In this document: positions 26,876-35,947 of the stretch, piece by piece | How positions within the stretch are numbered: the stretch's first letter is position 1 | Layout of the letters: each line of letters starts with the position of its first letter | NCBI RefSeq assembly: GCF_011682175.1 | Contig: NZ_WHJG01000022.1 | Coordinates: 1 to 64,000 of the forward strand | DNA: 64,000 nucleotides | Direction of reading: 5' to 3' | From: Massilia frigida | GTDB lineage: Bacteria > Pseudomonadota > Gammaproteobacteria > Burkholderiales > Burkholderiaceae_D | Translations under genes and position numbers: made by a program | Notes under the pieces: model-generated | Database searches by the model: none | What the model was told of the DNA's origin: nothing | What the model saw: only the letters and a program-made list of their open reading frames with translations

Positions 26876-27637
26876 TCATGCCGCTTGGCGGGCGACTGCC
26901 TGGCGTCGGCGGCGCGCCAGCGCGCCCACTAAACATGTTCCGGCCAACAGCATTGCGTAGCTCGACGGTTCGGGAACGGAGGGGATCGGCGTGATCGGCG
27001 CGGAAAGAGAAACGGCGGTCTCCAGGGAGAATTGGCCCTGGCGCGCCTGGGCGTCCGACATCAGCATCCCGTACAGGTTGATGGTGCCTGCCCCGTAGTT
27101 GGTATGGTAGGACTTCTCGAACGTACTCGTCCAATCAGCTTCGACCCCCAGCGTGCCTTGCATTTTGATACGACTGTCAGAGTAATCAAACTTCTGCACG
27201 AGTTGTTCGGACAGCCTGGCCACACCGGTAAGTATCAGCCGGGTATTGGGGCTGAGGGTGAACGAGGCGGAATAAGCGTTGCTGTTCCCGTACTTGTGCT
27301 TGACGCCATCGGCGGGAACGGGGAAGTTGACGCTTGCCGTGGACGACATGGTGCCGCGCGAGAGCGTGCTGCCGGAGGTGCCGAATGCGGTCACGATCGA
27401 GGTGGTTCCGGGCGCAGCGAGGCTCTGGTGCTGGCCCGCCCCGTAGGTCTCGCTCGACCAGCGCTCGTCGGCGAAGATGATCGATGGGGAAATGCCGTCG
27501 GCCAGGTCGAGGTCGACGAGCTGGTACTGGAAGTGGTCGATGCTGGCGGCCACCGTGCTGCTCGCCGCCTGGGCGGGCGCCCACGCGGCGGCCAGCGCCA
27601 GTGCGCAAAGAGAAAATTTGTTCAGGTGCGGGTACAT
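26876..27637 (-). CDS. PEP-CTERM sorting-domain protein (type B, copy 1)
   Basis: A 253-residue exported protein with signal peptide MYPHLNKFSLCALALAAAWA.., passenger motifs VDLDLADGISPSIIF and SFTLSPNTRLILTG shared with the type A proteins, and the C-terminal anchor VPEPSSYAMLLAG with an Arg-rich end. It lies 71 bases upstream of the type A gene and probably shares its transcript. AAGG precedes the ATG. The promoter region contains an element conserved in copy 2. Function unknown; PEP-CTERM proteins in this group usually belong to extracellular-matrix or surface layers. Confidence 0.88.
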   Translation of the reverse strand: MYPHLNKFSLCALALAAAWAPAQAASSTVAASIDHFQYQLVDLDLADGISPSIIFADERWSSETYGAGQHQSLAAPGTTSIVTAFGTSGSTLSRGTMSSTASVNFPVPADGVKHKYGNSNAYSASFTLSPNTRLILTGVARLSEQLVQKFDYSDSRIKMQGTLGVEADWTSTFEKSYHTNYGAGTINLYGMLMSDAQARQGQFSLETAVSLSAPITPIPSVPEPSSYAMLLAGTCLVGALARRRRQAVARQAA

Positions 27638-27739
27638 TTGTGCCTTTGGGAGGTTGACTGTCGCGTATGGACAGACTATTGACTAGAATACATGACATTT
27701 GGTTAATATGCCATGTAAAGCAATAATCTGTTCAAGATG

Positions 27740-27888
27740 TCGCCGCCTGCTTCCGCGAGACGCTCCATTGCAAGAACGCACTGTATCTGGACGGCTCGAT
27801 ATCGAGCCTGGTCTCGACCCAACTGGGGTGCGCCGGCTTCGGCCCGCCCCTGGGGCCGATCCTGGGCGTGGTGGAACCGGCCCCGCGC
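27740..27888 (+). pseudogene. Duplicated 3' fragment of the NAGPA-like gene
   Basis: About 150 bases match the end of the gene at 25302-26012, including the part encoding ALYLDGSISSL and the terminal GPILGVVEPAPR, where the stop codon TAA has become CAA. About ten substitutions separate the copies. There is no start or signal peptide. It is a relic of the tandem duplication; the rest of 27638-27927 is the upstream region of the type B gene and a copy of the GC-rich hairpin. Confidence 0.85.
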
Positions 27889-27927
27889 CAAGGCAGGCGC
27901 TGGCGCCTGCCTTGGCGCCTGCCTGCA

Positions 27928-28677
27928 TCAGGCCTTGCGCGCTTTCCTGCGCGCCGCGCCGATGACCAGCAGGCCGGCCGCCAGCAAGCCGTACGTTGCC
28001 GGTTCAGGTACCGGCGAGGTGGCGCCAGAGTGGACCAAGCTGATCGTGGTGCTGGCGGAAAGTGTTCCTCTGGCGACGCCCGCTCCCGAACTGAGCGCGC
28101 CTTCCAATAAGCGGCTGCCCTTTCCCTCCTTGCTATCGAGGGCCGTGTGAAAATCGCTGAATCCATCCACCCCGTTGATAGTCGAATACAAGCTGCCGCT
28201 CATACGGGCAGTCGACGATGCCCGATCGATCCCCTTCTGGTCCAGGAAAGCATCGGCTTGTGCCGAGAACATCAGCCTGGTCGAAGGCGACAGGGTGAAG
28301 GAGAGGCTTTGCGCCGTGTGGACCTGCACCGAAAGGCTCGACGGGACCGAATTCACATGCGCTTCCACATGCAAGCCGGTGGGCGCACTGGTCGCGCTGG
28401 CGCTGCCAGTCGCGTAAGCGCCGCTGATCGTCCCGTAATCCGGCAAGTAGCGCGTGCCACCCTGCTTGCCGGAAAGGAAGGTGAGGTAGCCGTCGAATTG
28501 CGTGAAGTTGAACGTGATGCTCGGGGTGATATTGTCAGTCAGGTCCAGGTCGATCAGCTGAAACTGGAAGTTGTTCAGGTTGGCCGATGCATGGCTATAA
28601 GCGGCTTGGGCCGGGGCGCACGCCAGCATGCCGGCTGCAAGCAGGCCGGCGACAAGCTTGGATGGAAGGACGGGCAT
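27928..28677 (-). CDS. PEP-CTERM sorting-domain protein (type A, copy 2)
   Basis: A 249-residue exported protein with signal peptide MPVLPSKLVAGLLAAGMLAC.., passenger motif IDLDLTDNITPSITFNF and C-terminal VPEPATYGLLAAGLLVIG followed by RRKARKA. The sorting tail is almost identical to copy 1 at DNA level, while the passenger between about residues 60 and 215 is clearly diverged. As in copy 1, an alternative in-frame ATG (28752) overlaps the upstream stop as ATGA. Confidence 0.88.
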   Translation of the reverse strand: MPVLPSKLVAGLLAAGMLACAPAQAAYSHASANLNNFQFQLIDLDLTDNITPSITFNFTQFDGYLTFLSGKQGGTRYLPDYGTISGAYATGSASATSAPTGLHVEAHVNSVPSSLSVQVHTAQSLSFTLSPSTRLMFSAQADAFLDQKGIDRASSTARMSGSLYSTINGVDGFSDFHTALDSKEGKGSRLLEGALSSGAGVARGTLSASTTISLVHSGATSPVPEPATYGLLAAGLLVIGAARRKARKA

Positions 28678-28748
28678 GGAAGTCTTTCGGTGATGGTGGC
28701 TGTGTCCGGGCGTGGCGAGCGGGTGGGGAAGCGCAGTGGAGGCGGCGT

Positions 28749-29510
28749 TCATGCCGCTTGACGGGCAACTGCCCGGCGTTGACGGCGCGCAACGGCGCCT
28801 ACCAGGAACGTGCCCGCAAGCAGCATGCCGTAGGTAGACGGTTCGGGAACGGGGCTGGTGAGCGGCTCCGCAAGAATCGCGTAGGTGTGCAGCGAGAGAT
28901 GGCCCTGTCCCGCCCGTTCATCGGTACGCAATTGCCCGTACAGGTTCATGCTGGTCGAGCCTGCCTGGGTGCGGTACTCGGACCTGAATTGCTGGGTGTA
29001 TCCCCCCGGCTCGCCCCACATATACCCGTCCATGCCGATAAAACTGGATGCCTGGCGGAAATAGCCTGCGCGCTCCTGCGAGACCGTGCCGACGCCGGTA
29101 AAAATCAACAGGGTATGCGGGCTGAGCGTGAACGCGGCGGTGCGAAAGTTTTCATTTTTGAAAGACTGGTAGCTGTTATCAAGCGGCACGGAATGATCGA
29201 GGCTGGCCGCGGACACCATTGTGGTGTCGGACAGCGTGCCGCGGGCCGACCCGAATACGTTCTCCAACAAGGTGGTTCCGGCTTCGTCGAGGGTCTGGCG
29301 TTGCCCCGCTCCCTGGGTGTCGTTCGACCAGGCCTGCTCGGTAAAGGTGAGGGATGGCGTAATACCATCGGACAAGTTCAAGTCGATGAGCTCGTAGCGG
29401 AAATGCGCGATCGCGGCTGTCGCTGTACTGGTCGCTGCATGGGCGGGCGCCCACGCGGCCGCCAGCAAAGTCAGTGCGCAGAGAGAAAATCTGGGAAAGT
29501 GCGCGTGCAT
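28749..29510 (-). CDS. PEP-CTERM sorting-domain protein (type B, copy 2)
   Basis: A 253-residue exported protein. MHAHFPRFSLCALTLLAAAW is the signal peptide start, with AAGG upstream at the right distance; a longer in-frame start at 29567 falls in the promoter region. Passenger motifs IDLNLSDGITPSLTF and AFTLSPHTLLIFTG match the other three paralogues. The C-terminus is VPEPSTYGMLLAG plus an Arg-rich tail. It heads the two-gene unit with the type A gene 71 bases downstream. Confidence 0.88.
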   Translation of the reverse strand: MHAHFPRFSLCALTLLAAAWAPAHAATSTATAAIAHFRYELIDLNLSDGITPSLTFTEQAWSNDTQGAGQRQTLDEAGTTLLENVFGSARGTLSDTTMVSAASLDHSVPLDNSYQSFKNENFRTAAFTLSPHTLLIFTGVGTVSQERAGYFRQASSFIGMDGYMWGEPGGYTQQFRSEYRTQAGSTSMNLYGQLRTDERAGQGHLSLHTYAILAEPLTSPVPEPSTYGMLLAGTFLVGAVARRQRRAVARQAA

Positions 29511-29552
29511 ATATGCCTTATGGAAAGTTGACCGTCGCCTATCGACAGATCG

Positions 29553-29580
29553 TTGACTAGAATACATTTCATTTAGTCAA
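29553..29580. promoter_or_regulatory. Inverted repeat upstream of the second type B PEP-CTERM gene
   Basis: TTGACTA (29553-29559) and TAGTCAA (29574-29580) form a 7-bp inverted repeat, 43 bases upstream of the start at 29510. The left arm and the following GAATACAT are kept upstream of the first type B gene (around 27675-27690), but the right arm is changed there (GGTTAA). Could be an operator or part of the promoter. Confidence 0.35.
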
Positions 29581-29626
29581 TATGCCATATAAAGCAACAG
29601 GATTGTTCCGGATGTCACTTCACTGC

Positions 29627-30979
29627 CTACCGGAACGACCGCAGGCGCACCTCGACACCGCATCCCTTCCCATGCAGGCCAGAGATGATCCGCACGCTTC
29701 CGCCCGCGCGCGCGGCGGCTTGCCTGACGATCGCCAGGCCCAGGCCAGAGCCGGGGGTATCGTGCCCGCGTCCCCGGTAAAAGCGCTCGAAGATGTGCTC
29801 GCGCTGGTCTTCCGGAATGCCGGGGCCGTCGTCGGCGAACGACAATATCAAGGCCGTCTCGTCGCTACGCAGGCGGACCAGCACGCAGCCGCCCAGCGGC
29901 ACGTAGCGCAGGCTGTTGTCGAGCAAATTCGTGACGATCGATTGAAAAGCGGCCACTTCCACAGGCCAGCGCAATGTGTCGGGTGCATCGAGCGACAGGT
30001 CCATGCGGCGCGCCAGTACCCCGGGCACCTGTTGCGCCAATAGCTGGCGCACGATGTCGGCGACGTCGACGGTCGCGAATGTGGCGGGCTCCATTTCATC
30101 GAGCGTTGCAAGCTCAAGCAGCTGGCGGGTCAGGTGCGAGGCGCGCGCAATGGCCAGGTTGAGATGCTCTTGCGCCTGCTGGCGCTGGGCCGGATCGGCG
30201 GCCCGCGCAATGACATGGGCTTGTGTCGATATCACCGCCATCGGGGTTCGCAATTCGTGCGCCGCATCCTGAATGAACGCGCGTTCGCGCTGCGCCTTGC
30301 TGCGCAACTTGGCAAGCAGATCCTCGAAGGCCGCCACCAGCGGCCGCAATTCGCTATATTTCGGATCCATCCCGATCGGTGACAGGTCGTCATGCTGGCG
30401 CGCCGCGATGCGTTCGGCCAGCAGCCGCAATGGCCGCAATCCCTGGTGCACGGCGAGCCACAAGGGCAGCACCACGCAGGGCAGGGAAATGAGCAGATAG
30501 GGAATCAGTCCGCGTCCCAGCCCGCCCAGGGTGTCCGAGCGTTCCGGCTTGGGTTCGGCGATGCGCAACGACCAATCGGGCGCGTCGCGCTGGTATATCC
30601 AGTAAGCGCCGTGGCCGGCCTGGCGCGCCAACCTTGCCGGAGGACGACTGCCCGCTGCGCTCGACGAATACACCAGGTGGCCCGCGCGGTCGCGTAGCTC
30701 GAACACTAGATCGTCAGGCAATTTGTTCGCATCGTGACGCACTTGATTGAGCCAGATCGCCGTGGTGGCGACGGCCGTTTGTACCTGCTCCGGGCGCTCG
30801 AGCCGGATGAGCGCCGCATACAAGGCCGCACCGATTTTTTGCATGCCTGAATTCTGGTCCGATTCGTGTTTGAACTGGATGTATTCATACCCGAGCAGCA
30901 TGCCCCACACCAAAAGGAAGGCCATGCCGAGCGCGGCCATGACGCGCCGCACCAGTGTCGGCCGCCGCCATGGCCTCAT
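29627..30979 (-). CDS. Membrane sensor histidine kinase (OmpR-type partner)
   Basis: A 450-residue kinase. Two membrane segments (about 12-30 and 163-182) flank a periplasmic sensor of about 130 residues. Then a linker, a HisKA domain with the phospho-accepting His in QDAAHELRTPMAVISTQAH, and an HATPase domain with TNLLDNSLRYVP, SFADDGPGIPEDQ and GSGLGLAIVRQAA. The layout resembles QseC/PmrB/TctE kinases. It overlaps the response regulator gene as ATGA (30976-30979). The signal sensed is unknown. Confidence 0.92.
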   Translation of the reverse strand: MRPWRRPTLVRRVMAALGMAFLLVWGMLLGYEYIQFKHESDQNSGMQKIGAALYAALIRLERPEQVQTAVATTAIWLNQVRHDANKLPDDLVFELRDRAGHLVYSSSAAGSRPPARLARQAGHGAYWIYQRDAPDWSLRIAEPKPERSDTLGGLGRGLIPYLLISLPCVVLPLWLAVHQGLRPLRLLAERIAARQHDDLSPIGMDPKYSELRPLVAAFEDLLAKLRSKAQRERAFIQDAAHELRTPMAVISTQAHVIARAADPAQRQQAQEHLNLAIARASHLTRQLLELATLDEMEPATFATVDVADIVRQLLAQQVPGVLARRMDLSLDAPDTLRWPVEVAAFQSIVTNLLDNSLRYVPLGGCVLVRLRSDETALILSFADDGPGIPEDQREHIFERFYRGRGHDTPGSGLGLAIVRQAAARAGGSVRIISGLHGKGCGVEVRLRSFR

Positions 30980-31632
30980 GGCACCAGCACGTAGCCGATG
31001 CCGCGCGCGGTGTGAATGCGTTCGGCCCCGATCTTGCGGCGCAAATTCGACATATGGACTTCGATCGTGGCGAAATCGACCGGTTCACCGAGCGGATCGA
31101 GTCGTTGCGAGAGGGTGCCCTTGGCGACCACCGCACCGGGTTCGCGTGCCAGTTCCAGCAAGAGCTGGAATTCACGCGGCGACAGCTTGAGCGTGTCATC
31201 GCCCAGCCGCGCCAGATGACGGCGCGGCTCGATCGTCAAGGCGCCGATCACCCATTGCTCGCTGGCCTGGCGCGCATAGCGCCGCAGTACCGCGCGGATG
31301 CGCGACATCAGTTCCTCGGTCGCGAACGGCTTCACGAGAAAATCGTCGGCGCCGCCGTCCAGGCCAGTGAGCCGGTCCTGGAGTGCGGAGCGTGCCGTCA
31401 TCACGATTACCGGCACCGTGCTGGCGCCGCGCCGCCAGCGCGCCAGCAAGTCGAAACCGCAGCCATCGGGCAGCGACAGGTCGAGCAGCACGCAGTCAAA
31501 TGGCGTGTCGTGAAAACCCTGCGGTGCGTCGCCGGCGCGGCGCAGCCATTCGCTGCTGATGCCTTCGGCCTTGAGGGCGCCTTGCAAGGCGCGCCCGAAA
31601 TCGAGGTCATCTTCAATGAGTAGTAGGTGCAT
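30976..31632 (-). CDS. OmpR/PhoB-family response regulator
   Basis: A 218-residue regulator. Receiver domain with LLIEDDLDFGRALQGAL, Asp in CVLLDLSLPDGCGF, and DDFLVKPF carrying the conserved Lys; winged-helix DNA-binding domain with LSPREFQLLLELA and FATIEVHMSNLRRKIGAERI. First gene of a two-gene operon with the kinase. The 31633-31783 gap to the divergent lipoprotein gene should hold both promoters, but I see no clear consensus there. Confidence 0.93.
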   Translation of the reverse strand: MHLLLIEDDLDFGRALQGALKAEGISSEWLRRAGDAPQGFHDTPFDCVLLDLSLPDGCGFDLLARWRRGASTVPVIVMTARSALQDRLTGLDGGADDFLVKPFATEELMSRIRAVLRRYARQASEQWVIGALTIEPRRHLARLGDDTLKLSPREFQLLLELAREPGAVVAKGTLSQRLDPLGEPVDFATIEVHMSNLRRKIGAERIHTARGIGYVLVP

Positions 31633-31783
31633 CGCCCGATTATACCGAGCCGATTCTTAAGGCCAGCCAAAGGCCGCGGCGTCGGTCTTTGGCAAACCCG
31701 AAGCTTGGCGTTTGCATAATGCCGATGCTGCTCCCGCCCGGCAATCGGCAGGCCAGCAATTGTGATCATCCACCGGAGGCCTC

Positions 31784-33298
31784 ATGCCAAACGCAATCCC
31801 ATCTATCCGATTCCTGACTCTCGGCGCCGCGCTGGCCGTTCTATTGACCGGCTGCGGCGGTTCGCCAGCCAGCCAGGGCCCGGCCGATACAGCGGCCGGG
31901 CGCGGCGCGCTGCTGCGCAATTCGCCGACGCGCCTGTTGTCGCTCGACGCGGCCGGCGTCGGCACGCAATTGAACAAATTCGGCACCCAGTTGCTGGTGG
32001 TCGCCGGCGCGCCCAAGTGCGGTATCAACTTTCATCATGTCGAGTACAACACGGTCGGCGCGGCGGGCGAACCGACGACGGCATCCGCCGCACTGCTGGT
32101 CCCGACCGGCGCCATTCCGGCCTGTGGCGGCAAGCGCCCGGTCCTGTTGTACGGGCATGGCAGTTCGTTCCAGCGCAAGCTGAACATGGCCGACATCAGC
32201 GATGTCACGAACGAAGGAGCGGGCAGGGTCGGCACGCCGGCCGCCATGTATGCCGCCCAGGGCTATATTGTCGTCGCGCCCAATTATGCCGGTTACGACA
32301 CCTCGCGTTTGAACTACCATCCGCACCATATCGCCGATCAGCAATCGAAAGACATGATCGACGCGCTCGCTGCCGCGCGCACCGCGCTTGCGGGGCTGGC
32401 GCATCCGGCCGGCGAGAACGGCAAGCTGTTTATCACTGGATATTCGGAAGGCGGCTATGTCGCGATGGCCACCCACCGCGCCATGCAGGCGGCAGGCATC
32501 AAGGTGACGGCGTCGGCGCCGCAAAGCGGCAGTTATGCGGAGAGCCTGGACTACGAGGCCCTGGGCAGCAGCGGCGCGTTTGACGACCCGCGCGCTTTTT
32601 CGCTGTCGACCCAGCTCCAGCTCGTGATGCAGATAACGGCGTGGCAGAAAGCGTATGGCAATCTGTATGCGACACCATCGGAAGTCTATTCCGGCAGCTA
32701 CGCCGGTGCGATGGAAACCCTGTTGCCGACCACCACGCCATTGACTACGCTGATGGCCGAGGGAAAATTCCCGATGTATTTCCTGAGCCAGGACATGGCC
32801 AATTACGCCGCACTGAGCGCCACTCAACAGGCCTACTTCGGCACGCCCGCGCACAGCCTGATGAATGCAGGCTACCTGGGCCGCTTGCTGGCCGATATCG
32901 CCGCCCATCCCTGCCCGGTGAGCTCGCCCGAGGCGCCGCTGGCCTGCGCGCCGGCCCATCCGATGCGCGCCGCATGGTTGAAAAACGACTTGCGCACCTG
33001 GGTGCCAAGTGCCCCGATGTTGCTGTGCGGCGGCAATGGCGATCCCGAAGTCGGTTTCGCTCATGCGCGCCTGACGCAGGCCTATTTTCTAGCCCACGGC
33101 GGCGCGGCGCAGCTGCTCGACGTCGATTCGCCTGTCACGCAGAACGATCCGTATGCGCGCTCGAAAACCATCTTCGCGACAATCAGGCAAGCGGTGATCG
33201 ATAGCGGCGACGACCCCACGACGGTCGACAATTATCATGGATTCATGGCGAACGTCGCGTGCGAAGTTGCTGCGCGTGATTTCTTCAGCCGGTTTTAA
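31784..33298 (+). CDS. Lipoprotein alpha/beta hydrolase (secreted lipase-like)
   Basis: A 504-residue protein with a lipoprotein signal: hydrophobic stretch then LLTGC with the lipidated Cys24. The mature part is an alpha/beta-hydrolase. RPVLLYGHGSSFQ marks the oxyanion region, GYIVVAPNYAGYD follows, and GYSEGGYVAMA carries the nucleophilic Ser. Several Cys residues (CGINFHH, PCPVSSPEAPLAC) may form disulfides. GGAGG lies 4 bases upstream of the ATG. Probably an outer-membrane-anchored lipase or esterase; substrate unknown. Confidence 0.85.
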   Translation: MPNAIPSIRFLTLGAALAVLLTGCGGSPASQGPADTAAGRGALLRNSPTRLLSLDAAGVGTQLNKFGTQLLVVAGAPKCGINFHHVEYNTVGAAGEPTTASAALLVPTGAIPACGGKRPVLLYGHGSSFQRKLNMADISDVTNEGAGRVGTPAAMYAAQGYIVVAPNYAGYDTSRLNYHPHHIADQQSKDMIDALAAARTALAGLAHPAGENGKLFITGYSEGGYVAMATHRAMQAAGIKVTASAPQSGSYAESLDYEALGSSGAFDDPRAFSLSTQLQLVMQITAWQKAYGNLYATPSEVYSGSYAGAMETLLPTTTPLTTLMAEGKFPMYFLSQDMANYAALSATQQAYFGTPAHSLMNAGYLGRLLADIAAHPCPVSSPEAPLACAPAHPMRAAWLKNDLRTWVPSAPMLLCGGNGDPEVGFAHARLTQAYFLAHGGAAQLLDVDSPVTQNDPYARSKTIFATIRQAVIDSGDDPTTVDNYHGFMANVACEVAARDFFSRF

Positions 33299-33325
33299 AC
33301 AGCGCCTGTCTGCGCAGGCCAGGCC

Positions 33326-33919
33326 TCAACGGCGGCGGGCGCGCCACATGGCCGCGAAACGGCGCAGGATGCGGGTCGGGCGCATGCTGTGGCGGCCGCC
33401 CCGTCCGCGCCGCCGGAACGCCTTGACCGCCCTGCGCAGGCGGCCGCGCAACGCGAGCGCCGTGCGGCTGGTGCGCTGGTAAGCCAGGGTGCCCTTGAGC
33501 TTGCCTACCCACTTGTCCTTGAACGCCATGAACACGGCATGCCAGCGGGCGAACCACGCCAGGGTCAGCAGGCTGGGCAGGGTCAGCGAGTACAGGCGCG
33601 TGACCGCCGCCGCGCCGCCGATCTTGGCCAGCAGGATCACCATCACGCCCGTCACAGGATGCCCGTTGGCAATTGCGATCAGGGCCAGCAGCTTGACCGG
33701 AAACAGCAGCACAGCGGGCAGGGCGAACGCGCCCAGCGCCCAATAGGGCGGCAGCGCCCGGATGCGCGCATCGAACTCGCGCACCGGCGGCCAGCGCGCA
33801 ATCACGGCGCCGACGCGGGTGCCGATATCCCACAGCCATTCTTCCAGCAGCAGGATCAGCGCCGCCAGGTACACCAGCGGGGCGAGCAGTCGATAGCGGC
33901 GTCGCTTGGCTTGTGTCAT
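33326..33919 (-). CDS. Small membrane protein of unknown function
   Basis: A 197-residue protein I do not recognise. Two hydrophobic segments (about 10-30 and 60-95) are followed by a very basic Arg-rich C-terminus (last 40 residues, ending MWRARRR) that should stay in the cytoplasm. The start at 33919 has a strong GGGAGGACC ribosome-binding site; an upstream in-frame start would run into the greB leader. It is convergent with the lipoprotein gene (27-base gap) and divergent from greB. Confidence 0.72.
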   Translation of the reverse strand: MTQAKRRRYRLLAPLVYLAALILLLEEWLWDIGTRVGAVIARWPPVREFDARIRALPPYWALGAFALPAVLLFPVKLLALIAIANGHPVTGVMVILLAKIGGAAAVTRLYSLTLPSLLTLAWFARWHAVFMAFKDKWVGKLKGTLAYQRTSRTALALRGRLRRAVKAFRRRGRGGRHSMRPTRILRRFAAMWRARRR

Positions 33920-34016
33920 GGTCCTCCCTTTGGTTTCATGATACGTGAAAACCCCGGCGCCGCTTAAATCGGGTATCGCCCGGACAGGAAGCGCGCGCGC
34001 CATTACAATGAGACGC

Positions 34017-34580
34017 ATGAATAAAGCATTTGTCAAAGAAGCCGATAACGACGACGAGGAAGCCATCGCGCTGGCGCAAGCCATTCCCGCGGGCGCCAAG
34101 AATTACATCACGCCGGCCGGCTACCAGCGCATCAAGGATGAGCTGCTGCAACTGATCGATGTCGAGCGGCCCGAGGTGGTCAAGGTGGTGCACTGGGCGG
34201 CCTCGAACGGCGACCGTTCCGAAAACGGCGACTATATCTACGGCAAGCGGCGCCTGCGCCAGATCGACGGGCGCATCCGCTTCCTGACCAAGCGCATGGA
34301 TTCGGCCGCCGTGGTCGATCCCAGCGTCCAGCATGGCAACGACCAGATTTTCTTCGGCGCCACCGTCACCTATGCCAACAGCGCGGGCGAGGAACACACC
34401 GTCACCATCGTCGGCATCGACGAGCTGGACCCGCTGAACGGCAAGATCAGCTGGGTCTCGCCGGTGGCGCGCGCCCTGACCAAGGCCAGGGAAGGCGATC
34501 TGATCACCTTGCAGACGCCACTCGGCCCGGATGAGCTGGAAGTGCTCAGCGTGCACTATCCGGCCCCGGCCGCGGATTGA
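34017..34580 (+). CDS. greB: Transcription elongation factor GreB
   Basis: A 187-residue factor that enters the RNA polymerase secondary channel and stimulates cleavage of backtracked RNA. The N-terminal coiled coil carries the acidic tip with SNGDRSENGDYIYGKRRLRQ, and the C-terminal FKBP-like domain has VGIDELDPLNGKISWVSPVA. The extra about 25 residues before YITPAGYQRIKDELL are longer than in E. coli GreB. Start chosen at ATG 34017 (MNKAFVKEADND). Confidence 0.92.
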   Translation: MNKAFVKEADNDDEEAIALAQAIPAGAKNYITPAGYQRIKDELLQLIDVERPEVVKVVHWAASNGDRSENGDYIYGKRRLRQIDGRIRFLTKRMDSAAVVDPSVQHGNDQIFFGATVTYANSAGEEHTVTIVGIDELDPLNGKISWVSPVARALTKAREGDLITLQTPLGPDELEVLSVHYPAPAAD

Positions 34581-34603
34581 TTTTCCATTTTAGCGAGTTA
34601 GCG

Positions 34604-35947
34604 ATGTCGATTTCCCATGCCACTTTCAACCACGCCTTGCGCATACCGCTGGCGGCCGAAGTCCATTCGCGCCCGTCGCTGCGCCTGAACGGCCCCGAAA
34701 CGCTGACCCACCTGGCGGTCTACGCGCGCGACGAGGGTGATGCCGATGCGCATCAGCTGGCGTGCCAGAACCAGTTGCTGGCCGGGCTGTGCCGCTATTT
34801 CGGGGTGGCGCCGCCGCACCCGGAAGCGCGCTATTTTTTCCACGATTTCGGCAATTTTCGCCTGCAATGGGAGTCGCATACCGAGTTTTCCACCTACACT
34901 TTCGCCGAACAGCGCGCCCAGCCTGTCGCGGCCGAGCACGCGTTCGAGCAGGTGCCGCTGCGCCATGTTCCCGATGAGTGGCTGCTGAGCCTGGAAGGCA
35001 AGGTGATGGCCGCCACCCACGTGACCTTGCAGCAGGTGAGCGCGTCGCTGACCGAGATGCGCCACGTGTTTGGCGGCAATCTGCTGGTTGGCTGCGACAG
35101 CCAGAATTTTGCCAAGGTCTGGACCGATTTCGCGATCGCGCCCGATGGTTTCGGCAGGGTCGTGATCCAGGACCTGGGCATGCAGTACCAGCAGGCCGGG
35201 CGCCTGGTGCAGCGGGTGCTGGAAATCGAAACCTACCGCATGATGGCGCTGCTGGGCTTGCCGCAAGCGCAGCTGGCCGCGCCCGTGCTCAACGGCATCG
35301 AGGCCGACCTGGCGCGCCTCTCGGCCGGCATGACCGATGCGAGCGATGCGATTCCCGATACGCCGGATGCGCCCGACGGCGAGCAAGTCTTGCTGCAAAA
35401 AATCACGGTGCTGGCCGCGCGCATGGAAAAGCTGGCGCTGGAAAACAGTTACCGTTTCGCCGCTTCAAAAGCCTATTACCGGCTGGTGCAGGCGCGCATC
35501 GAGGAGTTGCGCGAAGCGCGCATTCCGGGCGTGCCGACCATCCGCGAATTCATGGACCGGCGCCTGGCCCCGGCCATGAACACGTGCGAGTCGACCGTGC
35601 GGCGCCAGGAAGCGCTGGCCGAGCGCATCGGCCGCACCAATGACTTGCTGCGCACGCGCGTGGGCATCGTGCAGGAACAGCAAAACCGGCGCATCCTGGA
35701 GTCGCTCAACGCGCGCGCGGCCCAGCAGCTGCGCTTGCAGCAGGCGGTCGAGGGGCTGTCGGTGGTGGCCATTTCCTACTATTCGATCGGGCTGATCGCG
35801 TATGCGGGCAAGGCCATGAAGGCGGCTGGCGTGCCGATCAATCCGGACATGGTGACCGGCGCCGCCATGCCGGTGATGCTCGCCATTGTCTGGCTGGGGT
35901 TGCGCCGCATGCATCACCATGTGAGCCGCCAGGCTATTCGGTCTTGA
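34604..35947 (+). CDS. DUF3422 family membrane protein
   Basis: A 447-residue protein of the DUF3422 family, which is found in many proteobacteria and has no known function. Recognisable parts are the N-terminal RIPLAAEVHSRPSLRLNGPE, FFHDFGNFRLQWESHTEFST and GQDLGMQ-like region RVVIQDLGMQYQQAGRLVQR, then a long helical segment and two C-terminal membrane helices (about 385-405 and 420-440). Start at ATG 34604; it lies 23 bases after greB. The 3' end overlaps the convergent gene by 14 bases. Confidence 0.88.
   Translation: MSISHATFNHALRIPLAAEVHSRPSLRLNGPETLTHLAVYARDEGDADAHQLACQNQLLAGLCRYFGVAPPHPEARYFFHDFGNFRLQWESHTEFSTYTFAEQRAQPVAAEHAFEQVPLRHVPDEWLLSLEGKVMAATHVTLQQVSASLTEMRHVFGGNLLVGCDSQNFAKVWTDFAIAPDGFGRVVIQDLGMQYQQAGRLVQRVLEIETYRMMALLGLPQAQLAAPVLNGIEADLARLSAGMTDASDAIPDTPDAPDGEQVLLQKITVLAARMEKLALENSYRFAASKAYYRLVQARIEELREARIPGVPTIREFMDRRLAPAMNTCESTVRRQEALAERIGRTNDLLRTRVGIVQEQQNRRILESLNARAAQQLRLQQAVEGLSVVAISYYSIGLIAYAGKAMKAAGVPINPDMVTGAAMPVMLAIVWLGLRRMHHHVSRQAIRS

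Larger units (their letters stand above)
25861..27739. repeat. Tandem duplication, copy 1 (glycosidase 3' end and two PEP-CTERM genes)
   Basis: The region from 25861 matches that from 27740 with an offset of 1879 bases: the end of the NAGPA-like gene, the hairpin after it and two PEP-CTERM genes. Copy 2 runs to about 29612. Confidence 0.8.
27740..29612. repeat. Tandem duplication, copy 2 (glycosidase fragment and two PEP-CTERM genes)
   Basis: Second copy of the unit described at 25861. The right border is judged from the last matching stretch upstream of the second type B gene (TCAATATGCCATATAAAGCA against TTAATATGCCATGTAAAGCA). Confidence 0.75.
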
